Positions 37,151 through 49,081 of a stretch of 64,000 bases of DNA are shown one piece after another. The DNA is from Neospora caninum Liverpool (lineage: Eukaryota > Apicomplexa > Conoidasida > Eucoccidiorida > Sarcocystidae), in the NCBI RefSeq assembly GCF_000208865.1, contig NC_018386.1, forward strand, positions 620,001 through 684,000, written 5' to 3'. Under the pieces are notes generated by a model. That model was given only the letters and a program-made list of their open reading frames with translations. It did not search any database and was not told where the DNA came from. Every line of letters starts with the position of its first letter. Position 1 is the stretch's first letter. A program made the translations under genes and the position numbers.

Positions 37151-40100
37151 GTGGCCGGAAGCGGGAACGGGAGAAGGAAACGCGTGTGTCTGGTTGTGTG
37201 TTTGCAGTGTCTGCGATCTTGATGTTTGTTGCGGGCGTCCTGTGCGTGACCCTCATGATGGTTTGCTTCTTTGGCGACTCTGACTCGGGGAGAGACATCG
37301 GGTCCGTAGTTCGGTCCACGTTTGAGATGGGGCAAATCTTGTCGGCGCTCAAAATGTCGCACCTGACGTCCTCGGTCATCCAGTGCATCTTCGACGACCT
37401 CTCCCTCGGCTACGGAGTCTTTGGCACCGTCGGGAGCTTCACAAAGTAGGAAACGCACGGCGACGTCTATCCGCCAGCACTCTCGCGCTGCCATACCCAC
37501 GTCGAAAGATCTATGGATGCATCGACAGCTATCGTTTCGGGGGCGGAGAAGCAGCTGCGTGCAGAGAGCGCATTACCCGCGTCCGCATATCCCTAGGGAG
37601 AGCGGAATATAATTATGCGTGCAAAACGGTGAGATGCGTTTTCCGTTTCCGTTGTGCCGTTCCTCTCCAGTTCCGCGTTTTCGTTCCTATCTTCACTCGA
37701 GTTTTTTCTGGAAACCCCTCGCCACTCTTCTGGTCAGGATTGGCTACAACGCGATCCCCAGCGTCGCCTATGCAACCCTCGTCAACTGCACGATGTCTCT
37801 CTTGGCCTTTGCGGCTCTTCTCGCCGCCATCGGCAGCATCCAGGTGCGTCCAGCCTTTCTCACTCTGGGTACGCGCCTTGCTTCGGTCTTCGCAAGCGTT
37901 TTTGCTCCCCTTAGCGTTTGCGCAAACATGCATGTCGATAGAGGCGTGACTCCATAACAAGAAGCAAATGCACAGGCGTGTGTACATGTAGAACCCGGAC
38001 AAAAGTCGATATACGTAAACATGCTAAGGGCGCATGTTTGCAGAGGTTCCGCGTCGTGCGTGGCGCTGTTCCCTCGGCTGCGGTCTCGTGGTCTGTCCTC
38101 TCCACATTTGCGACGTCCGCGTTTCTGTCCTCGCAGGCTGACACCGGAGTGTCTGTGAGTCACTTGGTCTCGAAGACTCGAGGAGCGACGGCGTACTTCG
38201 TCATTTTCCCGGCCGCCTTTACGCGCGTCTCTGTGCCGAATGTAAGAGCCTGCGCGGCTGCGCAGAGGCGTCGAAGCTTTTAAACATGCGAACCTTTCGC
38301 ATCCCGACGAAGAGGAGCGATAGTGGGGGATTCGAGTGGAAACACGGGCAGGCCGCAGCACGCAGCTTCGCGGGGCAAGTGCAGCTGTGACGGAGGGTCT
38401 GAGTGCGTGTGCGTCGGACTCGAGAATGTTTTTTGCGGCAAATGCATGCGCACCTAGAGAGACTTGCACGGTGCCGGTGTCGCGGGAGACGCCGCGACTT
38501 GGGCGCAAACCGCCTCGCGAGTTCCCGCACGTCTCGGCGTGTGTGTCTGCTTTGCGTCTGCAGGTTTTCGCCATGTTTTTGTTCGGCGGTATTTTCGTCC
38601 TGAACACCCAAGTCGCCGCCGTGTCGATCAACACCATGATTAACATGGTTGCGGTAAGCGGATCTGCACTGGAAACACGCGGCCTGTCGTCGCGCGTTGG
38701 GTGGCCCGGGCGTCACTGGCGATCTGTCTCTTTCCGACTGCCGTTTGCTTGCCCCCAGGAGGCGCGCGTCTGCCCGAAGCGACACAGGAAGCTCGTGTCG
38801 ACGATTATGGTAGTCATTTGTTTCCTCTTCTCGATCCCTTTCTGCGGATCCAACCAGCAAGTGGTAAGGGCTGATCAGTCCTCTTCTTTCCGCCATACAG
38901 CCGAGACCACCCGGCGACGGCAAAAACACCGTTCACTCTGTCTCGGTTATCTAGACACAAAACTCGAGAGGCACCGAAGAGGCCCATCCCCCCACCCGCC
39001 TGTCGCTCTCGTGTTCTCTCCCCCGTGGTTTTTTCTCCCCACTTCGCGTCGTCCATTCGCAGTCTGTCTCTCCGCGTGGCCGTTGAATTTCCAGGCGTAC
39101 ACGCATCCTTTCGATCTAGCGATGGTTTTGTAGGTTTCTGCCGAGCTGGATGCTGGGGAGTTTCTCTGTGGTGCGTTTGGCGTTTTGTGCGGCGTCACCG
39201 GGCGTCGACCGTCTCGCCTAGTCGACGCAGGGAGTCTAGCGGTACTTCAAGTTTGCGTGCATTTAGGCGCCCGCACCCCTGAGTGTGGATGTCGCCGCGT
39301 GGTCTGCAGGCGTGGAGACTTTTTTTTCCGTTTCCCATGTGGACCTCAGCGCGTCGACTACTTCAAGTACCTTATGGTAACGTTTTTGAGTCCCGTCGTG
39401 ATTTTTCTGGAGGCAATTGCCCTCGGATGGTTCCACAACTACCGCGTCCAAATCCGCTTAGCCGGACAGAAAGGTACAAACATGGTAGCACCTCTGCAGT
39501 CGCTTCATTGTCAGCAGAGACTGAGGGAGGACGTAGCTGCACATGTAAACGCAGCTCGTGCGTGGAATGCAAGCAATTCGATCTTGGGACGACTCTTTTG
39601 ATAAGACGGTTTCTTCAGGGATCCCTCCACTATATATATGTATAGTCGCACAGCTGTGGACGTGTGTAGCTTCAGAAGGTGGGATGGATTTGGCATTTTT
39701 GTTCATGTGGCGACTGGGATGTTGCCATGCGTTTGTTCGTGGAGGCGGTTTGGTTCTTGTGGCTCTTTTTTCCTTGCGTGCAGCGTATTTTTCGCACGTC
39801 GCAGCATGTTGGATCTTCACAGTGCTGTACACCGCCCTGATGGTGTTTTTCTCGGGCACGCGGCCTACACCCCTTCTTGTCGTCCCCTTGGTCAATTCGG
39901 CGTTCGCGGCCGTTTTCGCCTTCGTCTTCAAAGATCCGCAAGCGGCGCCAGATTTTGCGGTGAGACTCTTTTCCGGCGCCTGTTCCGCCTGAGAATGTGC
40001 CGCGAAAAACGTCGGCAAACGAACCGTCCAGCCTCTGTCCACCGACTCGTGTACTCGGCCCTTTTTTTTTCGACCTCTGCGCGGAGCTGTCTATTCGTGC

Positions 40101-41846
40101 ATCGCTCGCTGCCTCGGCCACTGCGTACATATGTGTGTGTGCATGCCGGCTGCAAGTGTCGGCAAATGTGTTTTATTTGAATGTGCGTTTCGGCGCGTCT
40201 ATCCCTCTCTTGTCTGTATGTTCATGTGGAGAGCACGAGACGTTTTGGAGCGCGGCGACATTGCGTCTGGGGAACACGCCTTTGGATCAACGCTCGCACA
40301 GATGTCTCTGCAGAGAATGTTGCAAACTGTGCTCTGGTGCGTTCAGACGCGTTTTTGGGCGCTCTGGCTGGGCAACATCGAGACGTTCAGGCGCGACGTG
40401 TGTCGCGTGACGCTCTTCCCACCACGCTCAAGCAGACCTGCGCAAGTTTGTCTGAGTTTCTTCAAGCGCCTCTTCTGCTCCTGCTGCAGTGCAGGACCGT
40501 TCTTCCTCTGCAGACCCTCAATGTACTGGTCTTTCTGCGTAAAATACGTCCTGCCGGCGGCCGCTCTTCTTCCTGTCTTCCAAGGTACGGTGGGCGTGCG
40601 GGACAGCGGTGACCTGGAGAGTGAAGCGACACTGTGCGGAGCCACCAGTGCGAGGGCTCGGTTTTTCCGCGGCGCTTTTCGGTCCCCGCAAGGAAGGCCG
40701 GAAAATGCGTTCCTTCTGGAGCAGTGGGAAGGGAAACGGGGAAACCCAAGACGTTCGCGTGATTCTGCTGCCTGACTCCGTGGCTCTGAGAGAGTAGGGC
40801 GGCGCCGGGCGTTGCTCCGTGTCAGCGCGCGATTTTCACATGCACAGGAGCTGGTCGACCCGTCGCGTGCGTTTCGTTTGCCAGCACGGAAACGCTTTTT
40901 CTTCGCCTCGGCACAAAAAAAATGAGTGGCAGGGGGCCCGTGCCGAGCTGCTTCCGTTCCGAGACAACATGTCGGTGCGTGGCAAAGCGCGACGCGAAAC
41001 AGGGAATGTGCATCTCTCCTTCGGCTCCCTCCAGGTCTGACCGAATTCGACGTGCACTGGACAGAAATGGCGCCTTCTCCAAACCTCCGGAACGCGGGGC
41101 TCGCCCTCATCGTCCTCGTCTATGCTGCTGCTGGGATAGTCGTTTTTATTCCTCAGGTAACCAAACGACTTTGTCGGCACGCAAGGAATGAGGGGTCAAA
41201 GGCCGTCCAGTCCCTGTGCTGACTTGTTCTCGCTCTCTTGCGCGCAGCCCCCCCGCGCGCGAGCGTCGTGCCCGCCAGTCTCTCCATACGCTCCGGCGGC
41301 TCCGAGCTGTCTCCTCGGTTTCCTAACCGGCTCTCGCGCTCGCTGTATGAGGCGGCGTGCCACGAAGAAAAAACGGGCGCGTTCGCGTTTGCCGTGAAAT
41401 GCTCCGCGCGTGTACGTCTCGCCTTTTCTCCGTCTCCGTGCGTGCAGATCCAGTGGTGGTTGTGCCCCCCGCCCGAGGACTACATGCCCATAAAAATGTT
41501 CCCGCACCACGCGTACAAGCCTACTCCTGCCCCGCCGCTGACGCGCTCGATTGCGCAGCTCTTCCGGGAATTCCTCAGTTCCTCGTATGAAATGTCTTCG
41601 CACCTGGCTGGAGTCGTCTCGGACTGCCGCATGCATCACCAGAGACAGTCTCAATTCCTGCGGGATATGGCCGCCACCTTCCCGGCCGAGGGCACCGCCG
41701 AAGCCTACCGCAGCAGCCACACATCCTTTCCCGACACGCGCGTTGGACGTCGGAGCCATGGAAGCAACGACGGCAGCGAGATCGTTCGCCGGCCGGTTTC
41801 TGCGAAGCGTAAGTTTCCACGCGAAAAGACTTCAGCGGATGGCTAA
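33318..41846 (+). CDS. Sodium:neurotransmitter symporter (SLC6/NSS) family transporter, copy 2
   Basis: Paralogue of the minus-strand transporter. Exons: 33318-33444, 34016-34143, 34635-35330, 35612-35735, 36256-36449, 36604-36757, 37208-37445, 37738-37843, 38137-38241, 38564-38653, 38759-38863, 39350-39473, 39784-39959, 40347-40584, 41035-41156, 41448-41846. They total 3,126 nt in agreeing phase (1,041 aa). The start lies in caAAATG context, matching the coccidian consensus, and its first exon aligns with copy 1 (LERVESLLVKH versus LEEVESLEVKH). The TM1 end (VLGVGLPTIQLE), TM2 (MGNLFRGS...FVGAG), EL2 with HPWEL and several Cys, and ATYYYLKEL (compare SPAxEYF) support the family. The core of TM1 reads QVWKSSMFFLPF rather than NVWRFPY. 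The N-terminal linker in exon 3 is Gly/Ala/Pro-rich and shorter than in copy 1, whose equivalent region spans two exons. A last exon of similar length encodes the cytosolic tail with CPPPEDYMP, shared with copy 1. Confidence 0.88.
36064..36099. repeat. (TA)n microsatellite in an intron
   Basis: About 36 bp of TA alternation in the intron before exon 36256-36449 of transporter copy 2. Confidence 0.9.
37120..37148. repeat. (TA)n microsatellite close to a splice acceptor
   Basis: About 29 bp of TA alternation ends roughly 60 bp before the acceptor of exon 37208-37445 of transporter copy 2. The purine-rich stretch between them ends in tgtgtgtttgcag. Confidence 0.88.
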
Positions 41847-43824
41847 AAGCCAGAAAACCCGCTCCCAGGAGACCGCGCAGCTCGCGTCGCCTTCCGAGTG
41901 AAGCTCGTCTTGCCGCCGTGCTTCGGCGTAGTGTACGTACAGCGAAGGCGCCCAGCGCGGAACAGCGAAACGGAGAGGAGAGGCAGCTGGAGACGAAGAC
42001 ACCAAAAGACGGGGCGCTGTCTCCAGACGGCGAGTCGTGTGTGTGTGTGTGTCGGCGAGCCCTCTTTATCACGTTTCCTCAGTCTGTAACGATTTCGAGG
42101 AAGAAGTCGCTTCGGGCCGCGTGTTTCCAGCCTCCGCTCGGGCAGAAATCCCGCAGAGAAGGCGCAATGCCACCATGGGGAAGTTCGCGTGCATTCGCTC
42201 CAAATTTCCTGGCGGCCCCGCGCGTTTTCGAGTGAATCCCCGTCTCCGCTCTCTCCTTTCGCTTCTCCGACGTGTGGGTTCCCCTGTTGATGTGTTTCCT
42301 GCTTGTCAGCCTCCAAGGCGTAACCCCCAGGTCACACACTGCATGCGCGCGTGGCGCGACACTCTGCAGCCGCATCTCGAAGGAAAGGTCCGATTGGCCT
42401 TTGTCGTTTTCGTCCGCGTCCAGGATCCGCCAGTCTGCGTCTTGCCCTTCGGCGTCTCGCCTTCCCCTTGTGGGTGTCTTTATCTGCTGAGGGGTTCGGC
42501 ACCAGATGTGCGTGCCTCTGAAAATGGCAATCCAGGCAGCCGCGAGTGCGCGTGGGAACGGCGAATAGAGGGCGGATTCTCTGCAGGCGCCGTTTCGCAC
42601 TCAAGCCTCGGAGGTCTTTTTTTGAGAAGTCAGACTGTACTGGTTGGCTTCTTTACACAGGTAGTCTTCAGACGCGGCCTCGCGAGCCTTCCTCGCGTAT
42701 ACACAAACTTGTATAGGTGATACGTAGGAATGTGTGTGTAGAGGTGCGGAGAGGTGCACGCATGTGGGAAATGTGCGTGTGTAAGCTTGTAGCTCCGGAG
42801 AACTGCAGATTGTGATCTCGATTTTGAGGGACAGACACAAAACCCGCCTGTGCGCAGAGTCCATGGACTCTCCGGTGTGCATCTATGCGCGCATATTCGC
42901 CTTACGCGCAAGGGCAAATGCGCACCATCTGGTATATCTCGACTAGTGTGGATATACGGTCGGAAAAAGCACGGAAGAGCAAATAAATGGTGGGAACTGT
43001 TTGTCATCAGAATGCGACACGCCGCGCGTGTGAATCAGGATTCCCCTGCAGCGCCCTGTGTGCCTCGAAGACACCTTCGAGCCCCGCCGCAGCACGTATT
43101 TCCGTTTTTGCCTTCTCGTCTGGGATGCGAAGATCTCCCTGTGTGTTCCGAGCGCAGCGACAAGAGAGAGAAAGAAGTGGAAAGTCGGCCAGTTGTCGCA
43201 CTAATACAGTGTTCCAGACGTATCAGGCCCGAAAGGCCTCTCTCTTGTTCCTGGTTCAGTCTTCGGTCTCTTGTATTCTTGTCTCACCAAGACCTTTTTT
43301 GCTTGGGGCTCAGTGGTACACATGCAGCGGCGTTTCTAAATCAACCTTTCAGTTTGTCTTCCCGGTCGCGCGGTTTCTTTCCCCGTGCGGCAGGCGATCC
43401 GCGCAGGCAAAAAAGGCAACGGCGGTCGCCAGAGTGCAGCCGACCATACCGATCGCGGGGCAGCAAACAGAGGCAAAATGCCTGTTTAGTACACAGCTGC
43501 AGTGCACACACGTGCGTGAATCTGCAGGGCTTGGACGCACACGGGAGAAGGTAGTTTCTTACACATAGGGACCAACAGATTATGTGCCGAATGCCTGGAT
43601 AATTACGCAAACAATTGTTCCCTCTGAATGGACACGGGTTGCGTGACAGCAAGTTTCCATCTCACAAAACACCCTTCCGTGACTTGCTTGTGTACGGGAG
43701 AATCACAGAGTGTCCTGTGTCTCCAAGCCCGCAACCACGGAGTCACTGAAGTGCTTTAACCGTCAGGAACTTCCAGAATCCATCTCCCCTGGCCTCCGAT
43801 CTATGCACAAGGTCGTTGCGAAAT
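41847..43824. other. Convergent intergenic region with 3' UTRs
   Basis: It lies between the stop of transporter copy 2 (plus) and the stop of the downstream Kazal gene (minus). Open frames at 42.0-42.7 and 42.85-43.57 kb show no domain, have uneven composition and lack consistent splice sites. No gene is supported. Confidence 0.55.
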
Positions 43825-46800
43825 TTAGGCCTGATCCTCCAATCTGTTCCAGCACGTGCCATCGTGGAGCTTCGAGATGCCATAGCATTGCAGGAAACAA
43901 AGATTCTGGTATGTCTTGTTATCGACGCCGCACATAGGAGTGAACGATTTGGCGCACGGACATTCTGCCAGGAAAGCAGGCACATATGCGGTCAAGAGGA
44001 CACGTGTGACAGGAAGGAAACAGGCACAAAGAAAAAGACGCTACTGTGCTAGTTGTCTCGAAGAGAGCAACAGGAACAACAGGCTAAGCGCAGGCAGAAC
44101 CTCTGTTGCCTGACCATATGAAAAGATATGACGCTGCTTGCATAGATAGCTCAGAGACGACGTACTACACAAAAGATCTCTGTGTTGCTGTTGCGTAAAT
44201 ATACATTACCTGTACATAAGGGAGTTGTTCCCAAACACCCGGATCGTGTTAGCGAGGTGAACTAACGGTGTTTCGTAGACACGATCAGTGAAATCTCTTT
44301 CGATATCCATGAACGGAGTTACAGATTCTTCTCGTCGGCACAAGCTTAAATGTTGTTGGTATAGAGGTATTGCTAGTGAGACAAGCTAAACGTATGCTTG
44401 TGTGCGTCTGTTGTACGTGTAATACGCGTTTGTAAAGAACAGCCGGAACGGCTTACCTTTGTTCGCCTGGCCTTCCTTCTTCGAAGGATAGTCTGCAGGC
44501 ACATCACGAAAGAACCAGGCCCCAAAATACGATGTGGCTCTCACTTTATGCTGTTCCTTTTGTCTCTCTTTGGAGCCTAAATCGGACTTTTGGGTGCTCA
44601 TTTCTCGTTTCCACTCCCCCTCCAGCAAGCATTTTAATCTTGTTTCGTAAACCAAGGGTGCCCGTCAAGTATGTACTCTCACGTCGATACGTCTCCAGGC
44701 AGATGCGTCCATTCGCATGTGACGTGTAACAGTATCCTTGTTGCATGGATACACGCGTTTAAATGCATGTGCACACGCCCAGATCTACATATGTATACAC
44801 AAATATACATGCACATACATAGATAGAGTGATGAGCGTGCAGTTCGTGGGTGCTGACGCCTTGTACGGCTTTTCACCTTGGGGGGAAAACGAAGACACTT
44901 ATGCATCGACCTTTTTTACAAACTCACACACAACGGTCGGTTCACAGGAAGAAGCCTAGAGAGATGGAGAGGGAACAAACCAAGCGTACCGTATTTCTTG
45001 CAGGGTCCCGGATGATAAGGGTTTGCGCCGTGACAGTCGCGCACGCATTCGTTATCGTATGTGTTTTGGTCCATGCCACAGACGAACGCAGAAACAACGG
45101 GGCAGTCGCACGCTGCAGAAGAGGGTGCGAAAAAGGGAGAACAACAAGACAAAAACGGGGTGAACAAATGGCGATAGAGGAAGAAAAGAGAGGTAAACCG
45201 CGGCGAAAGTGGAGCGAACGGACACCAACGAAAGCTGCACTTTCGGTTCTGCAACAACGGGTTCCCCAACTGAGGTTGCTGACGTGCCAAGGTCCTCTTC
45301 ATCAATTGCTTAGTAGGGAAACGAAAAACGGCTTTCAAAGAAGACAGAGTGGAGAAATAGGAACCAGAAAAATGACAGCACATTGCTGCAGTACGCTCTA
45401 GGCACATTCGCCGTATCCGTACACGAACCTGATGACGCAGCGTTATGTGGATACCGATATGCTCTGTAGGAATGAATACGTGTGCGTGAATGCACATACA
45501 TATATAAATAGATACATAAATACATACATATATATAAACATGCATAAAGACAGATGTGTGTCATAAGTGTACACCTGTTCGTGTCTATTCGAATATGTGT
45601 GTACACACACAAGGTCTGAATTGGTATGCGGATCTCTACTTCTTAGCAGTCAAGCGTGTACGTATGATAGCGTAGGCATGGAGGCATGTATGTCTCTCTA
45701 ACCACTGGCACAGTATGTTTCTTCGACTGCGTATCCGTTTGCGCCTATTATGGGAATCTGTGTCGGTGCAGTTGCAATCAGGGTGTTAACAAAACTGGGA
45801 ACGTGCAGGAGAGAAATTGTTCGTTTATCTACACATTTGCTCCCGCTTCTCTTCCAACAGCAACTTACTCCTCGTTTCTCCATTTGCAAGTGTCGCAACT
45901 ACTTTCTTCGTTTTCGTGAGGTCGTCCAAGCTAGGGCCTGTCCATCCGACTGGGGCCGCGCCCGTCTCAATCTCTGCAAATCCCACACCGAAAAGAGACG
46001 TTCTACAATTTTCCTTCTGAAATAGTAATCCACCCCACAGGGTGCTGCGGCTTCGGTATCGACGGCGCGCGTTGTCGGAAACAAGGACTCGCGATGGGGT
46101 GTCTAAGCGGCAGTGGGGAGAAAAAACCGGGGACTCGTCACCTTCGGCCCGCAACATCGGGTGCACCCTTCCTCCCTATTCTCTGTACCTTTCTCTACCT
46201 CTCTCCCTTTTAGTACATTACGTGTCGCGTGGACAGTGCTGTGGCAGGCGCGATGACATCGGCGAAAACCGAGACATCGGTCCTCTCAACTGGCTTCTCC
46301 CGGGGTGCGACCTTCTACTTGGAAAAACCCCAAACCAAGAGGCGTGCCTCCTGACAGCCACAACACCCCCTCCTGCCCGTTCGTGCTGTTCTTCTCACCC
46401 TGTGGGGTGCAAGGTCCGGGATGGGCGGGTTGCCGGCCTCCACATTTTTGCTCGCACATATTCCCCCACGTCTGGGCGGCGACGTCGCAGATAGGCATAA
46501 AACTCCAGTCGCAGTTGCTGATGCAATCCTCTGCAGGGCCCACACAGCGTGTAACGAAAAAGAGAAGTTCGTCTTTCATAGCACCTCTCGCGTACCTTCT
46601 ACCCGGGCAAGTAGAACAACTGTACAAGCTCACACGATGCCCAAGCAAAACTTCGGGCGGACTCTTGTTCCCAGTGACGCGTCGTGCATGCCTCGCGGGT
46701 CAAAAGTATTCAAGAATGTCTGTCAAGCGAAAACAGAGATGAATTGCGATTCAGTTGTGCCTTTCTATGCTGCTTGTGAAAGCGTGTCCCTATACTCCAC

Positions 46801-48194
46801 GCCTTGCTTCTTCACTCATCTCTTGTGCTCACCGAGGGATTCATTGTCAACCACAGGCTCAGCCGTCCGGGCTTCTTCTTCTGCAGGATCAAAAGAACCA
46901 AAGGCAGTCGTGCGAACTCCAACTGATACCCTCCTTCCGCGTACAGCCAGATTCCTTGGCGTACACAAACGCTTCGAGGAGTTCTTCGACAGAGGGCGGC
47001 AGTAGAGTACTTCAGCTAATGCTAACGGTCAATGTCGCTTTGATTCGAAACGATTCTTTGTTTTCGACTTTTTTCATCCTACAAATATGCAAAAAAGTCC
47101 CACGGGGGAGAAACTGCTCTCTGAATGCCGTCACAGATAAAAACGCCACAAACGCTTCGACGTGCCGTCCGCTGAATGAGCTGTCTAGGGATTTCCCTTG
47201 GTTTCTTTGCGTTTTCCCTGCACAGAAGAACCACCTCAGGAAACGATTCTGACCCCTGCGCAGCATTTGACCAGAGGAGTCTTCTTGGAAGAAGAAACAA
47301 AGCTTCTGTTCTAAGAAAGAGTTTCAATTTTCTCAACTGAGTGGACACGCAACGTTCTGACTTGATAAACCGGTTCCACTGAACCTGTTCAGAGCCGTGA
47401 GATTTGCGAAGACATGCTCGTTTAGGAGGCAACGGAACGAGAAAAGTTCTTAAGTGGGGGACACATGATTGCAAAACGGAATTTTTTCTACCCACTTCTT
47501 TACCTGCTTCAGTGCATGGGCCTTTGTGAGCAAGGGCAGTGCCTTCGCAAACGCGTGCGCATTCATTTGCGTAAGTCTCGCCGTCAACCCCGCACTCGGG
47601 ATCGAAATTTCTTGGACACATGCAGACTGTAGGAAGGACAACGAACCAAACCAGTCACAAGAATTGCATCAGCGAAACGCATCTGTCCCTCCCGTCGGGT
47701 GGCCGTGCCTCCGAGTATGCCCGACTACCCAGGGACGGGCCTCTGTTGTCGTGGAAAGAAGAGGGAAACAAGAATCAGCTGCCGTTCAGGGGAAATGGAA
47801 ACCTCGTGTGGATCAGTGTCTCATCGAAAAGAACTATGACGACACACTTGAAAGGCCTACGTGGTGATCAGGAACCCTTGAGGTTGAGTCGGCACACCTG
47901 AAAAATACGAGAGTTCACTTCTACAGTTCCGGCTGTACGTACACTGAATGGACTGCGTGTTCCACCCCAAGTACCCTACCCCGGTACTTAGAACCTTTTA
48001 ATGTATTCACTTTCGAAAATGTGTTTTTTGCAGTTCCGCTCTTCTATCTTTTTTGCAACCATGACGCGCAACTGTCGCTCTGGGGACAGAGTCTCACCAG
48101 ATACGCACTCACGTTTTTGCGGCTCCGCTGTCATGCAATCACCCATGACAGGCAAAAGGCAGGCAAGAACAACGGCAACGCACTCGTTCTTCAT
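43825..48194 (-). CDS. Secreted Kazal-type serine protease inhibitor, four domains (downstream gene)
   Basis: Exons in transcript order: 48194-48113 (signal peptide), 47626-47504 (Kazal A), 46880-46833 (acidic linker), 46530-46399 (Kazal B), 45112-44990 (Kazal C), 44492-44457 (linker), 43964-43825 (Kazal D and stop). Every junction is phase 1 and the sum is 684 nt (227 aa). The start is in gccaccATG context and begins a hydrophobic leader of about 20 residues. Domains A, C and D fit CX1CX7CX10CX3CX10C; B fits CX3CX7CX10CX3CX10C and has TW instead of the usual TY. Counting two residues past Cys-2, predicted P1 residues are Arg (A), Trp (B), Val (C) and Lys (D). T. gondii TgPI-1 and TgPI-2 are four-Kazal inhibitors secreted from dense granules; this is a relative and orthology is not claimed. 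A linker exon between B and C, expected by analogy, was not found. Confidence 0.87.
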
Positions 48195-49081
48195 GGTGGC
48201 GGGATCGATTCAAAATTCCAAGTCCGCCTTTGGGATAGACTCGAGATTTCGGGGAAGACTGTAAGGTGGGTGCCGGCCGGCCTCTCTCCGCTGACTGACG
48301 GCTTAAGGCACAGTTGGCGAGAGGCTAGAGCGTCTGAGGACCCCACGAACTTGCGAAGGGAAAATGGACGCAGCTGGAATGTGCACAAACTCATCTTTTC
48401 AGCCAAAGCGTCACAAGAGCGTACGCCCTTGACTTGCTTTCTCGACAAGCGACGGTCTCAAGGTAGCGTGCACTGGAACTCGCGGCGACTCTCTAGCCCA
48501 GTGGCCTGCTCCATGGGTCGAGCGGCAAACCAAGGCAATCGAATCGCGGCTGCCGACGGGTCGTGCGACTTTGCGATGATGGCATCCTGTGGAAAGGCAA
48601 GAGAGGCACGACAGTAGCCAGACGGGATACTGCTGAAGTGACTCTGTTCGAAAAACAGGAGTGTCGTGCGCGACCCCAAGGAGACGAGCACATACAGAGA
48701 GAAGTTTCAACACGCGGGTGTGATGCTTTGTTGGGAGCGGATCAGCATGACAGCAAGAGACATCTGCGTCCCCTAAAACCGATTTTGAGAGGACAGGTTC
48801 GTGTGCCGAAAGAGGGGTATCAGACTTTCTCCAACTTCATCCTGCCACGAGGGAGCACCTGAGGGCCTGTGCCAGTTTCTGTCCTCCGAGAAGAGAAACG
48901 CTGCCTTGTGGAAAAACGGTTGCTTCCGGTTTTTCTTAAAAATATAGGAGTTTTTTCTTGTCTCAAGAAAGCCCTGTGTTTGTTACGCATACTCTTTCTC
49001 ATTCAGAAATTGGCGACCCATCGGGCCGAAAGGCCTCCTGTGTTTAAATCAAACTCTCGACTTTCCACGTGTACAGTGAAA
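48195..49081. other. Divergent intergenic region
   Basis: About 0.9 kb between the start codon of the downstream Kazal gene (minus) and the start of the small plus-strand gene. It presumably holds both promoters. The plus-strand ORF 48,021-48,617 overlaps the signal-peptide exon on the other strand and shows no domain. Confidence 0.5.

Noticed and set aside
42850..43568. Plus-strand ORFs downstream of transporter copy 2
   Set aside because: Two overlapping frames of similar length, Arg/Ser-rich, without motifs; most likely 3' flanking sequence.
45880..46020. Candidate linker exon between Kazal B and C (peptide with EIETGAAPVGW)
   Set aside because: A good acceptor exists, but the only nearby GT would end it in phase 0, unlike every other junction of the gene.
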